Shown piece after piece: positions 24,021-34,959 of a stretch of 64,000 nt of DNA; within the stretch, counting starts at the first letter, position 1; each line of letters opens with the position of its first letter. Location of the stretch: contig BCKL01000021.1 of assembly GCA_001600635.1 (NCBI GenBank), positions 186,001 through 250,000 of the forward strand, written 5' to 3'. The position numbers were made by a program, and so were the translations under genes. This DNA is from Leucosporidium creatinivorum. Its lineage: Eukaryota; Basidiomycota; Microbotryomycetes; Leucosporidiales; Leucosporidiaceae. A model generated the notes under the pieces. That model was not told the origin of the DNA. It saw nothing but the letters and a program-made list of their open reading frames with translations, and searched no databases.

Positions 24021-24271
24021 GCAAGGGGAAGCGCGACTCCACCGCTGAGCTCGGGGCGACACCACGGGTCGAGAACCACCTGAATATGCAACAAATTGAA
24101 CGTCGTACAGATCTATAGCGAAACAACGCGGAGGCGAGTCGACCGAAGTCGATACATGCACAGCTCGGACCTCTCTCCGAGGAGCGGCCAAGTCGATTCT
24201 TTTCCGTCTCTCCCTCTTCTCCTTCCCGCTCGCGCTCTCGCTGCATCACGACACTCCGGCCATCGCGCACG

Positions 24272-25757
24272 ATGAATCTAGAGGATTCGGATACGCTGTC
24301 TTCCGTTTCCTCCTCCCTCTCCTCCGCCTCAGGCTCCAGCATCCGCTCGTCGTCGGCCGCTCCCCGACCTAGCAACGCACCGCGCGCTCGCTCTACCCGG
24401 ATTTCGGGCACCAACACGGGCTACTGGTGGAGAGAGGAGGAAGCGCTTCTGTGCGATGAGCTGGTCGCTGCTTACGGGACCGATCCCGTCGACTGGAAAG
24501 AGGTCGCGAGGGAGTTGGCAAGGCAGTGCCCTATGGACCCCGCTCCGGCGCGGACGGCACAGCAGTGTTCGGCCCGAGCAGGATACTTCAGTGAGTATTA
24601 GAGACAGCTCAGAAGCGGCGGAGTAGCTGACGAAGTTCCGCCGGAACAGGGAACCGCCGGGCGCCGAAGCGAGCGTACGGGAGGACCTTCTGGGATCTGG
24701 CTTCTTGGACGCAACTCGAGATTCAAGTAATCACTATGAAGAAGAAAAGCGGATCCGAACGTGTGACGGCCGCACAGTGGATGGAAGTCGGCGAGACGCT
24801 CGAGCCGAAGCGCTCCGGGGTGGCTTGCTCACATCGCTGGGTCATGGGTGCCCCGAGCCGTGGAGTCTACGTGCATGATCCTAGGGCTAAGACCAAGATT
24901 GATGAGGATCAAGGTGAGTCTCGACTGGTACTAGAGCAGATGTCCGAGGCCTGACTTGTCTCGTTTCTCCTTGCTCCACAGCTTCGAACCAACCCTCCTC
25001 CTCTACCCCTGCCTCCGTCTCCTCTGCTCGCCCTATGCGTAGCCTGAGTCCTCCCCAAGTCGAAGGTCTGATCACCGCCGCCGACCGCACCACACTCGTC
25101 ATCCGACCCTTCTTTGCCGAGGACGACGCCGAACTCCTTCGTCTTCACTCGAAGCATCCGCATCTTTACAAGACCATCGCACGGGCTATGAGACCTCAAC
25201 GCCACAAGAAGGATGTGAGGGCACGTCTGGAGCAATTGTACGAGATATTGCCGCCTCGAGCGAAGGCCGCCGAGCTGATCGTTCCCACTTTGCGTAGACT
25301 GGCCGAGGCTCCTCCCAAGTCGAGCACTCCCGCCTCTGCCTCGGCGAGCGCGTCCATGTTCCTGAAGCGATCCCTCTCGAGCTCCACCACCAGTCACCAT
25401 CCTTCGTCACCGCCGTCCAAGATTCCTCGTCTCTCTCCTCGCAACGATCCGGCGCCGTCTCCTCCACATTTCTCCTCTTTCAGCCGTGACGAGCGTGCAG
25501 CTAGGCGAGACCGCGCGAGGACGGGCACTCGAACAGTTGCGAAGGCGCGAGGTGGAAAGGAGAGCTCGGCGGAGGGCGGGGACATGGATTCGGAAGGGCT
25601 ACAGGCGGAGGTCAAGGGTTTGAAGAGGGAACTAGGCCAGCTCAAGAGGGTGCTGGGTCGGATGAAAGCTACGCCCAAAAAAAGAGCAGTAGGGAAGCCA
25701 GCTTCGCCGAAGGGCGGGAGCTTGCTGGGCCGTTGGGTGAAGCGTTGGTGGGGGTGA
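24272..25757 (+). CDS. Triple Myb/SANT-like repeat protein, SANT-b copy 2
   Basis: Outer gene of the 24-31 kb cassette. Three exons (24272-24590, 24650-24913, 24982-25757), 452 aa. Repeat 1 contains GYWWREEEALLCDELVAAYG, VDWKEVARELARQ and PAPARTAQQC, the last shared with SANT-b copies 1 and 3. Repeat 2 contains VTAAQWMEVGETLEPKRSG and CSHRW. Repeat 3 contains FFAEDDAELLRLHSKH then RAMRPQRHKKDVRARLEQL, closer to SANT-d. Unlike the other two SANT-b copies it keeps a long Ser/Pro-rich tail with a coiled coil (QAEVKGLKRELGQLKRVLG) and a basic end. It converges on homeobox copy 2. The gene is open throughout. Confidence 0.72.
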
Positions 25758-25964
25758 GAGAGGTGGACAAGTCCTCATGTAGTAGTATCGGAGCTGGATG
25801 CGTAATCTCCACTGCTGTTTAGGTCACTGAGCAGGTCAAAGCAAGTCGAGAGAGCAAGCGTACGCTGCTCATCTTCAGCAAGAAGGCGGCGGGTCGAAAT
25901 GTTGTCGGCGTTCCAAGTGTGCTTTCCAGTCGATTCCAGTAGCTTGACTCTCCCCCCGACGGAC

Positions 25965-27381
25965 TCAACCTCCTCCTTCGTCGGCCCAGAGCTCATCGAA
26001 CGAGAAGCGCTGCTCCATCAGCTTCACCTTGCCTTCCGTCGCCTTTCTGTACCAAGCCTCGAACTCCTCTTCCTCCTTCTCCTCATCCACAGGTAGTCTC
26101 GGCTGCAAAGGAAGCGCTCGAGGCTGCTTGTCGCCCGGTGGTGGATGGGCGTCGGTGCGAATTGCGGGAGGGTTGGCTTCAGCGTCCGAAAAGGGTGGCT
26201 GCTGGGCGCTCTGGCAAGTCAAGGACAAGCTAGGAGCCTCTGCATGGCTTTGTAGACTGTCGAAGGTGGCGGGACGACGAAGGAGGGGTTTGAGAAGCTG
26301 GTGTCGAGTGACCTCGGCGATGAGAGGATCGTCGGATTTGAGCTGGATGTGGAAGGCGGAGCTGTGGGTGGCTGCACGCTGGGCTGTGAAGTCGGCAGAG
26401 GGCTCCCATGGTGCTTTCGGCTCTCCGGGAATGGGTGCAGCTCGCTGGTAGTAGTCTGGGTGAAGTACGAGGTGGAGAGTGACGAGGGACTCGGAGTCGC
26501 GGAGCGTGAGGTGCGAAAGCTGGGCGAGGGGGATGTGGAGACGGTAGACGGTCTGTAGCGGAGTGCACTGATGTCAGCTAAAGCGGTGAGAGCAAACAGA
26601 GCGGCTAAGCTCACACGCTCATGACGAGTAGTGATCTCGACGGCTCCCGAGCATCCGACCGAGACGACCAGCGGCGCCTCGGACTGGCAACTGCGTCTCC
26701 ACTCTCCGATGGCGATGAACTCAGGTTCTAATACAATGCAGTCTATCGTTTCCCGAACGATGGGATGGTCAGCTCGTCGCTCCCTTCGACTCTTCGGCGA
26801 TGCCGAGCAAAGGCGACTCACCTTCGCACTCTTCGTGACCTGCGGCCAACTCCTGCTGCTCTGCGATCGACTCAAGGTCTTGGACGACGTTGCGTGATGT
26901 GGTGGCATGCTCGAGTGTCGCTGGGCTGTACTTCTCGGGAGACGAAGGAATGGGAGAGGGTCGCACGACTCCGCCAGCGCCGTCGCTGCCAGGAGAGGGT
27001 ACAGGCGGCGTCTCCAGCTTGACCTCCATCGCAGGGTCCTGCGCTTCGTCTTCACTGCTGAGCGTGCGGTCGGAGATGGCCGTCACATTGCCCGAGGCGC
27101 GGCGGCGAGGAGCAGGTCGTGGGCAAGTGCTGGCAGGCGTGGAAGATCTGCTCCTACGACGCTCCTGCTCGGTGTACCAGTCGCTAATAGCGCTCAGGGG
27201 TAGGTTCTTGAGCTTCTGGTGCTCCCGCGCGTGCTTCTCGAACGAGCGCTGCCGGGGAAAGTCGACGAGCAGCTGCTCGAGGATACGACGTTGGGCGGCG
27301 GAAGGGGCTGTTGCAAGGGAGCAGAAAGGTCAGCGATGTCGTGTAAGAAGCTCTGCAGCTATACTCACCCTTTGGAGCCAT
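25965..27381 (-). CDS. Homeobox transcription factor paralogue, copy 2
   Basis: Four exons (27381-27369, 27307-26822, 26742-26615, 26552-25965), 404 aa, intact ATG (MAPK). The first exon, first intron and homeodomain helix 1-2 region are near-identical to copies 1 and 3. From about helix 3 onward the protein is strongly diverged (recognition helix ISDWYTEQERRR). The second conserved domain is still recognisable: IGEWRRSCQSEAPLVVSVG, CSGAVEITTR and TVYRLHIPLAQLSHLTL. This makes it a genuine Phx1-like homeobox family member and not a decayed repeat. An acidic C-terminal tail (EEKEEEEFEAWY) is also shared. It is divergent from the Rec114-like gene at 27982 across about 0.6 kb. Confidence 0.75.
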
Positions 27382-27981
27382 GATGAGGTGTAGAACGAAA
27401 CGAGAGAGTGAGCGACGAGGGAGGAAGGAGAGCAAGAGAGCGATTCGGCGGAGGACTTTCGCTCGTCGTCTCGGGACTTTCTCAGCTCGGACTAGTTGCT
27501 GTCAGAGGATAAGCACAGACTGTGATGGATGTGCACGACCCGCGTCTCACATTATCGCACAGACCACAGGAGCTGACCGTCTCAAGGAGCTCAGTCCAGT
27601 GTGATCCGACTCGACTAGCGAAGCGTTCGGCAGAGCTGTAGCGGGTCAGCGATGAGCCTCTGCAGCCTGGTACGCTAGTACAATACTTATGGGAGTGCAA
27701 GCCACAGCTGAGCGAACGACCCGAGTCAATCGACTCACTCCGAAGGGGCAAAGTGAGCTGAGTCGAGCAGGCCGGCAACGCCGAGCGCCGAACAACTCTC
27801 CTACCGTTCCACACAGGATCAACGAAGGTGACAGAAGCGTGTTAGTACTCAACTACAACTCTTCATCCTTTCACGACAACATCACACAGACCCACCGCTG
27901 CCCTATCCCACCTCGGCCCTTCACCGCTTTTCTCCTTCTCCCTTCTTCCGCATCTTTTCGTCTCGCTCGCGACTCGCCAGG
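27382..27981. promoter_or_regulatory. Divergent promoter region of the 24-31 kb cassette
   Basis: Between homeobox copy 2 and the Rec114-like gene. Conserved over almost its whole length with 1-573 and 52935-53530, unusual for fungal intergenic DNA. The palindrome GAGTCAATCGACTC is at 27723-27736. No open frame worth calling. Co-regulation of both genes is inferred. Confidence 0.55.
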
Positions 27982-29085
27982 ATGCAGCCCTCGAGGACCA
28001 CGACTACCACCAAAGCTAGATGGATCCTCGAGAAGGTCTCCCGCTCCTTGTCGCCCAGCAGAGGCAGCAGAAACAGTCTCGACTCGCGAGGAGGCGGCGG
28101 CTTCAGCGAGGCAGCGCCAAAGCGAGCAGCTTTTGAGAGAATTGAATGGGAGCATCGGTGAATCTGAAGTAGCCTAACCCTGCTGCACGGAAGCTCGCTG
28201 ACGTCTCTGCACCTGTACAGCACCCAGAAGCAGCACTACCTCGAGCTTGAGACCGTGTCTGCCGTTACGGAGAACGGCTCGGCCCGCAAGCAGCTACAGA
28301 CGATGCACCTTCATATCCTCTTCGATTCGCTCGCTAGCTCGCATCCCAACAGCCCCTCGCCTTCGCATCAGCAAATCTCGCTTCTCTCGCTCGAGCTCAC
28401 CTCGTTCTCGTTGCCTTCCATCGCCGCTTGCACTCCTCAAGATCAGCTCCCTCTCAAAGCCGTCTACAAGGGATCGGTAGTCGGTATCCGCTACCTTCAC
28501 ATCCCGCCCGAGGAGCTGCCGAAAGGACGCCTCGCTGAAACCGAGTGGAAGCGGGTGCAGCTCAAGTTCGTCAGCGTTGAGGAGCGCAAGAGGTTCATCG
28601 AAGCTCTCAAGGGAGTCTGTCCTGTCAAGCTCGCCGATGGAGCGACCGAGGAGGATCAGCAGCTGCCCTCACCAAAGAAGTCGAGAGGGTCGAAAGAAGC
28701 AGAGGAAGGGCAAGCTGAAGCTACCGAGGACGATACTGCTATGCAGACTTCGCCCTCCGGGCTTGGACCTCCCCGTTCACTCGACCCGAACCCCCTCAGC
28801 ATCGAGCCGACGCCAGCTGCAGCCCACCCCGCCCCTCCTCGCTCGACCACCTCCTCGACCGCTTCTCAACCCTTCCCTCCTGCGGTCGCTGCTCTCCTTC
28901 CCAAGCTCGCCCAGACGCTCCAACCTCGAAGCAGCATTGAAGCTCTCGAGCGCACCTCGCGCGAGATGGCAGAGATGGATGAGGCGACTTTCGGCGCTCT
29001 GTTCGCCGAGGTCATCGCCGAGGACGGCTTTGACAAGCTGGTCGCGAAGGTGCAGGGCTGTCTGAATGCGAGGAAGAGCGATTAA
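27982..29085 (+). CDS. Rec114-like protein (open copy)
   Basis: Two exons (27982-28157, 28221-29085), 346 aa. After a basic, Ser-rich leader the region of about residues 55-185 reads as a PH-like fold: LELETVSAV, a beta-rich middle, LPLKAVYKG, then VQLKFVSVEERKRFIEALKG, ending in one helix. After an acidic, Pro-rich linker with KKSR, the C-terminus is FGALFAEVIAEDGFDKLVAK then VQGCL. This combination, an N-terminal PH-like domain plus a C-terminal helix with a ..DP/DxF..LV..V...L pattern, is the layout of Rec114/Rec7, which with Mei4 and Mer2 activates Spo11 breaks in meiosis. The match was made by eye; another PH-domain protein is possible. It is divergent from the homeobox gene and followed by SANT-a on the same strand. 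Confidence 0.6.
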
Positions 29086-29385
29086 TAGGTGATCGCCGTG
29101 GTTGAAATAGTTTTCGCAATGATACGGAGACTTGTCGAGCTACAAACGAGCGAGACCGGTGATAGAGAGGCAACAGACTGCCTTCTCGCTGCCTTTGAGA
29201 GGCAAATCTGAATCGTCTGCCGTCACCTTTTACCAGAGAAGCCCTGTTCTACCCTAGTTCCCATCGAATCGAAGTCAGCCCAAGGAGAACTGAGCGAGCG
29301 ATGACCCTCCGCTCGGAGCTCGAGCCGCTTCTTTGCTTCCTCCCGCTCGCTTCGCCTTTCCGCTTCCGACATCTCGCTGCTCGCC

Positions 29386-31164
29386 ATGGAGTCTCAAGAA
29401 AGCACAGGAGCCCCTACGACTCCTGCAATTACACGCTCCGCCTCCGCCCCCGCCACTCCTGCACAAACTGCTCCCTCGCCCGTCCCTTCGCCCGCACGAC
29501 CGCGCTGGAGGGACAAGGAAGCTTCTACGCTGGCCGAGCTCGTTGGGGAGCAGAACGGAAGCACTATCGATTGGGCTTTGATCACGAGCAAGCTCGCCGA
29601 GAGCTGTCCCCTACCGGCCGGAACGAGCGCTCGAACGGCGACCCAATGCTCGCACAAGTGGAAGAGACTGCAGAAAGACAGTGAATCTTCCAGCTGGTCC
29701 AGAGTGGAGTGGAGCCAGAACCTCATTGTCCGATTTACCATCAGAGCTAACGCCAGAGAAGCGCGCTTCATCGACCGGCGACCTCTCTCCTTCGCCTTCG
29801 AGGACTCGCAGCGTCAAACGACCCAGCACTTACGACGTCTACGAGACGAACCTGGAAGGACCGACGTTCAATCATGCTCTGGGCGCTCCTTTGAAGTGGG
29901 ACGACTCGGATAACGCTCAGCTGCTCTCGGCGTTGGCGAAGCTCGCGAAGCCGAGCGACTCGCTTGACGCAGACGAATGGGAGGAAGCCGAGCGACTCGC
30001 TTGACGCAGACGAATGGGAGGAGATTGGAGCTCAGCTTTTGCCGCCGAGATCTGGAAGAGCCTGCAAGATCAAGCTGGCTCAGTTGGAGAAGAGGGTCGG
30101 ACGCGGCTCAGGCGAGAATGACAAGAAGGAGCAGGGTAAGTCCTGTGCCGAAGCAAGCCCTTCCGCTCCAGTCCTGGCACTAACTGGCCTCTTCAGCCAC
30201 TCCCCAAGCCACCATCGACCTCACCACCGACGACACCCCTGCAGAACCGCCGCGCTCTGAGCTGCCCGTGTCGGTCGCTGACCAGCCCTTCACCGCCGAG
30301 GACGACCTCGAGCTGCTTCGCCTCAACGATGTCAAACCTGGGGGCTGGTTCAAGTGCATCTCGCGTCACATGAATCCCAAGCGCCACAAGAAGGAGGTCA
30401 AAGAGCGCCTCGAGCAGCTGTGAGCTTGAGTTTGCGATGCGACTCCGAGTCGAGTCGGCCGAGCTGACAGTGACACTCCTTTCGCCTTCCACAGACTCGC
30501 CCTTCGTGAGGATCAACGCCCAGCCAAGACTACCAGCTCGAGCAGAGGTCTCCGAGATGCTTCTTTGCCTTCCAAGAACCAATTGCCTCTCCTCCCTCGC
30601 ATCCAGATTGACGCTCCTTCGCCACCAAAGCGCCCTCGTCTTTCGCCTCCCTCGTCCACGACTTTCTCGATTTGTACGACTCCCAATGAGAAGATGATGG
30701 ACCTGCCCATCCAAGGAAGCGTGCTGGCCGGAGTCGGAGAGCTCTCTGGTGTCGAACCGAAGCCAGCTGAGGAAGCGATCGCAGGGCCGAGCGAGACGAT
30801 GGACGAGGACCTCATCTCCATCGAGCTTAGCAAGGGTACAGGTGAGCTCAGCAGCTACCGAATAGTCTCCGAGCTGATGCTGACTCTGCTCTTCCGTGAT
30901 GTAGCGCCTGGGCCCGATTCGAAACGCTCGAACGAGGCCAAGCTCGGCTCTGCACAGACCAGCACCACAACCACGGCTTCCGACCCGCTGAACTTGCCCA
31001 TCGGCTTCGTAGAGTCACTGCTCAACCTCGACAAGGTCGACTCGGATCCTCATACCGCCACCGACGACCTCGAGCCGACCGCCAGCGCCAACGCCGAGCC
31101 GAGAGTCACCCTTCAGGAAGCTTTGGCGGCGCTCGCGGAGCTCTGCAAGCCGTGGGAGGGCTAA
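29386..31164 (+). pseudogene. Triple Myb/SANT-like repeat protein, SANT-a copy 2, broken by a 37-bp tandem duplication
   Basis: Exons 29386-29680, 29745-30135, 30197-30419, 30495-30840 or so, and a last exon from about 30906 to 31164. Repeat 1 contains PRWRDKEASTLAELVG, IDWALITSKLAES and ATQCSHKW. Repeat 2 contains LKWDDSDNAQLLSALAKL, EWEEIGAQLLPPRSG and CKIKL. Repeat 3 contains FTAEDDLELLRLN then RHMNPKRHKKEV. The tail ends TLQEALAALAELCKPW, the family C-terminal motif. In exon 2, bases 29948-29984 are repeated exactly at 29985-30021. The intact paralogue at 49804-51531 has one unit. Adding 37 nt shifts the frame and stops translation soon after DEWEEAERLA. The remainder is otherwise open, so the break is recent or an assembly error. 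Confidence 0.65.
29948..30021 (+). repeat. Exact 37-bp tandem duplication
   Basis: Two identical 37-nt units, 29948-29984 and 29985-30021, each starting AAGCCGAGCGACTCGC. They lie in repeat 2 of SANT-a copy 2. The inverted paralogue has a single unit. Confidence 0.95.
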
Positions 31165-31450
31165 AAGTAGCATCAGCGGTCTGAAATGTGGATAGCTCCG
31201 ACAGAGCGGTCGAAGGCTGAGCAAAAGGGTGGTAGGACCTTGAAATCGAGTTCGGCGCACATGCGCAGGACGACGACCAGGCTGCTAGCTCTGGGATGAG
31301 CCTGTGAGTGACGTAAAAGGTGTTCTTGCTGCCGCCAGCCCTTTTCGAGGCGCTGCGATCGGTCGGAGAGCTTGCCGAAGAGGTGACTTTCGCGAACTCG
31401 CTGCGAAACGGGTTGCTCTCCCACCTTCACCTCGTCTTTCTTCGATCAGC

Positions 31451-33760
31451 ATGGCGTTCCGTCCGAGAGCTGTAGCTGTCAAAGCCAAGAAGGCAGCTGC
31501 ATCTGCAGCATCTACAGCATCGACTGCAACATCTCCTTCAACTTCCACCAGCGCCCTAGCTTCGACATCGACTACCAGCGCCTCAATCGCGGCAGCTCAG
31601 CGTGCAGCATCGACGAGCAACCCTACTACAGGCGACCTGGCCATGGCCGGCGATTCTGAGCCCATCGCAAGCACCTCTCGCGCGCTCGCCGCCGTCAAGC
31701 TGGATCACAAGGAAGAGCAGCGACTCGAAACTCTGCTATCGGTCATCGAATCATGTTTCTGTGACTGGGGACTCTCTGCACACCGAAGCTCAGGGCTGCT
31801 GGAGTTGCTTGAGGCGAGCAAAGACGACTGTGAGTTTGCGTCGCTTTCTGAGAGCTAAAGTTGGGGAGAAGCTGATCCTGGGTATCTTGCAGACGTTCAT
31901 CTACAACATGTGCTCAAGCTGCAACCTGTTCGAGCTCTCACCGACAACCAAGCCGACGTGCAGAAGGCGCTCAAGCTCCGTCCTTCGCCTTCGTTGACCG
32001 TGAGTCGCCTTGAACTCGGTTCTTGAGAGCTGAGCTGACCCTTCATACTCTTCACATCAGCTCCACGACTCTGGCTTCCAGCTCCGCCGCACCGTCACCC
32101 CCAATTTCGAGCGCCTGAAGCTGATGCAACCCGCCGACTGGGACGTTATGGCGATCTACCTCGTGAGCTCTATCGCTGCAAGATGTGCTCCCTAGCCTCT
32201 GACACCCCTCATACTGTACAGGAGAACATCCCCGCCGTCCCTTCCGCCCCGGACTCGCCCAGCTCTCTCTCCACCTTCCTCTCGGCTCTCCTCTCCTCTC
32301 AGCTCCAGCGGCTCGTCCTCCCACCAATCTACGACCCCGCCAACCCTCCAGCAGAACACAGCCAGCCTCAAACATCCGCCAACGACCAGTCCGAGGTATT
32401 CGCCAAGGCTCAGGCTGCAGCGAGTGGGAAGGAGAGCGTCCGCCGAGGTCTGGGACTGCCAACCGGCGGTGGACCCTTCCGAGGCTTTGCTTTCGCTGTG
32501 TTAGAGACGAAGGAGGATGCCGATAGGGTACTCCAGACATGGGCGTGGGAGAAGACCGCTGTGGAAGGCGAGAGCGACGCTGAGGAGGTCAAGATGGAGG
32601 AGGATGGCGAGGAGGGCAAGCCCGCTTTGACGGATCCGACGATCTTGGCGCGGAGGAGCGGTTTCCGCACGCTCAGCTAGTGAGTTTGCCTCCGTACTCG
32701 GTCTCGGTCTCCCATTAACTGACCTCTCTTGCTTCACAGCGCTCGCTGGCTCGACCTCAAGGCCGAGTACCTCGACTACCAGCACCACCTCACCACCCTC
32801 CGCAACTCGCACGACCGCGAGCGCAAATCTCAAGCCTATCAGCAGCGGTCTCGCCGCTCTGCCTCCCCTCCACGGCCCTCCCGCGCCGATCAGCACCGAG
32901 AAGCTCGCGAGCGCGAGGACAACTACGGCCCACCACCGCACCAATCCTCCTCTGCCAAGAAGGGCAAGCGACCTACCGACCACGAGGCGAAAGAGGAGCG
33001 ACCATCGAAGAAGGCGAGACGAGCCAGCGTGTCGGTGCCGGTGCCGGGAGGTCAGAGGCAAGGGAGGCCGGGGACGCCAGAGCCGCTGGGCGATGATGTG
33101 GCGCCGGATAGCGAGGAAGCGTTGGCCAAGAGAGGTGCTTTCCCGAAAGGGTGCATCTTGTGGGTGAGGAATGTGCATGAGAAGAGCACGAAGACCAGCT
33201 TGAAGACGGTTCTGAGCGGGCTGTTGGAGGAGCTGGAGGAAGGTAGTGGGAGGGGAGTCGAGTTCGTCGATTACGAGAAGGGTCTCGACGTAGTGCGTAG
33301 TCGCTCGCTATCCCTGTCTGCGCTCTGCTGACCCTTTCTATCCCAGTGTCATGTCCGCTTCTCCTCCTCCCACCTCGCCTCCGTCATGCTAGACCATTTC
33401 ACCAACTCGACCTGCACACACCTCGCACCGACCTACATCTCCTCGCCTCAATCCACCGCCACTCCTCCCGAAGGCATCATCCACGACCCTCACCGTCGCT
33501 CCATCGCCGCCCAACTCCTCGAAGGCGAGCGCGAGCGGCTCTACTGGCAGAACCTGCCGGAGAGTACTCGTAGGGGCGCTAGGAAGAGCGCAGCGGGACC
33601 TGTGGCGCTGGTGAAGGAGAAGAGGAAGCTCGAGGAGGGCGCCGAGGGCGAGGATGAGAAGAGGCGGAGGCTAGAAGCAGAAGAAGAGCAAAGGAAGAGA
33701 GAGCGGGAGAAGGCCAACGAGGAGGAGAAGCGACCGAGGAAGAAGCCTAGCAAGTTCTGA
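31451..33760 (+). CDS. La-module RNA-binding protein, LARP7/Pof8 type
   Basis: Six exons (31451-31829, 31893-31999, 32061-32162, 32222-32679, 32740-33292, 33347-33760), 670 aa. An Ala/Ser/Thr-rich leader precedes a La motif (LETLLSVIESCFCDWGL, YVHLQHVLKLQPVRAL, VQKALKLRPSPSL, GFQLRRT). Then RRM1 follows (WDVMAIYLENIP, then FRGFAFAVLETKEDADRVL). A basic Ser/Arg linker leads to a C-terminal xRRM-like domain (GCILWVRNVHEKSTKTSLK, VEFVDYEKGLDVCHVRF) and a charged helix. La motif, RRM1 and xRRM together define the LARP7 family. Its fission-yeast member Pof8 helps assemble telomerase RNA, and the human member binds 7SK. A telomerase role here is inference. The first La aromatic positions are weakly conserved. 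Confidence 0.72.
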
Positions 33761-33919
33761 GCTGCATTGTAGCACAGAGATGCTTCATAAGTCCATCTAC
33801 AGCGCCGAGAGAGCAGAACGAGAGCGCCGAACTCGAACATAGTACCGACTCCCCTCTCCGCTCTCTTCGGCGGCGGCGAACGATCTGCTGTATGGCTTGA
33901 CATCATTCTATTTCTGGTC

Positions 33920-34678
33920 TCATGCTTTAGGCAAGTGAGCACTTTCAAGATCCGGCAGCACCTCGCCCTTCGGCACTCCCTCGACCGGACTTCCCTCTGC
34001 CGACGCCTTGGCTGCGATTTCTTCCGGGGAAAGATAGACGTCCTTGGTAGCCTGGAGGAGCTCGTAAAGCTGTCCGATTTGGTCGGCCGAGAGCTAGCGA
34101 TGGTGAAGAGCGGTCAGCGCTCGAGGTCGTCTGTGGCTCGTTCTGCTAGGCCGTAACGCCAGCCCGAGCAGGACAAGCTACTCGATGATAGCAACAATCT
34201 GCTCACCTTCTCGAAGAGCGCCTCCTGCAGCTTCTGACCCTCCCGCTGCCTCTGTCCAACTCCTCCCTCCAGCTCGCCCGCGTCGACCGCTACCTGAGTC
34301 TCATGGAAGTCGAGGTACTTCTTCCACTCGCTCAGGAATCCAACAATGTGCAGTGGGTTGTCGGTGGTGCGAGTCCGGCGGAACTCAGCCTGCGGTGAAA
34401 GTCGGGGGTCAGCTCAGCTCGAGTGGCGGCCCAGGAAGCGTCTTGTAGGGCAGCAGGAAGCAGAGATGCAAGCTCACCTTGACATACTCATCGCCCATGA
34501 CCCTCATCTCGATCGGCAGAGCCTTGCGATGAATCCTCAGCAGCCGGCGATAAAGAGGGAGTGGTGGGAGGAGCTGCGAGGCGACTTCGGCGGTGGCGGG
34601 AGAAGTGAAGGCTGATGTAGTGAGTGCGGATTTGCTGGTTGCTGCTGCGTGGCGAAGGGCGCTGGGACGGAACGACAT
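33920..34678 (-). CDS. SDH7: Succinate dehydrogenase assembly factor 3 (ACN9/Sdh7 family)
   Basis: Three exons (34678-34478, 34389-34207, 34093-33920), 185 aa. A Ser/Ala/Arg presequence for mitochondria is followed by the LYR-type motif in [20 protein letters not shown], then [35 protein letters not shown] and a C-terminal helix ending [20 protein letters not shown]. This is the full SDHAF3 pattern. The factor protects or matures the iron-sulphur subunit of complex II in the matrix (family knowledge). Its 3' end converges on the La-module gene with about 160 bp between. Confidence 0.88.
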
Positions 34679-34959
34679 GGCGGCGAAGAGTGAGAGGGAG
34701 AGCCAGAAATCGACTGCTCGGCGCGAAGCAGTTCGCTAAATCGCCGTCTCCCAATTTCTTGCAGTCATTCGTAGAGCGTGCTAGCTGTGTGAGCTGCTAT
34801 ATATCACCTCGCCTCGACTTACGCTGCCGCTTCGCGAATGAGTCTTGCTCGGTGCTCGGAGAACCTTCGCATCGCATGATCACTGCGGCGCGCTAGCAAA
34901 GGCAACAACGCGGCCGAGAGAACGACGGTATACTGCAAATGTGCTCCAAGCTCTATCCA

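Larger units (their letters stand above)
27230..30330 (+). repeat. Left arm of a ~3.1-kb inverted repeat
   Basis: Near-identical, in inverted orientation, to about 50630-53690. It spans the start of homeobox copy 2, the shared promoter, the whole Rec114-like gene and SANT-a up to repeat 3. Ends are approximate and lie inside coding exons: near homeodomain helix 3 on one side and just after the FTAEDDLELLRLN segment of SANT-a on the other. Beyond them the paralogues differ at most codons. Confidence 0.65.

Noticed and set aside
25965-29085. Divergent homeobox pair resembling a basidiomycete HD1/HD2 (bE/bW) mating-type locus
   Set aside because: Only one of the two divergent genes has a homeodomain. 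The partner has a PH-like region and a Rec114-like C-terminus, and the homeobox protein carries a Phx1-like second domain not found in mating-type HD proteins.
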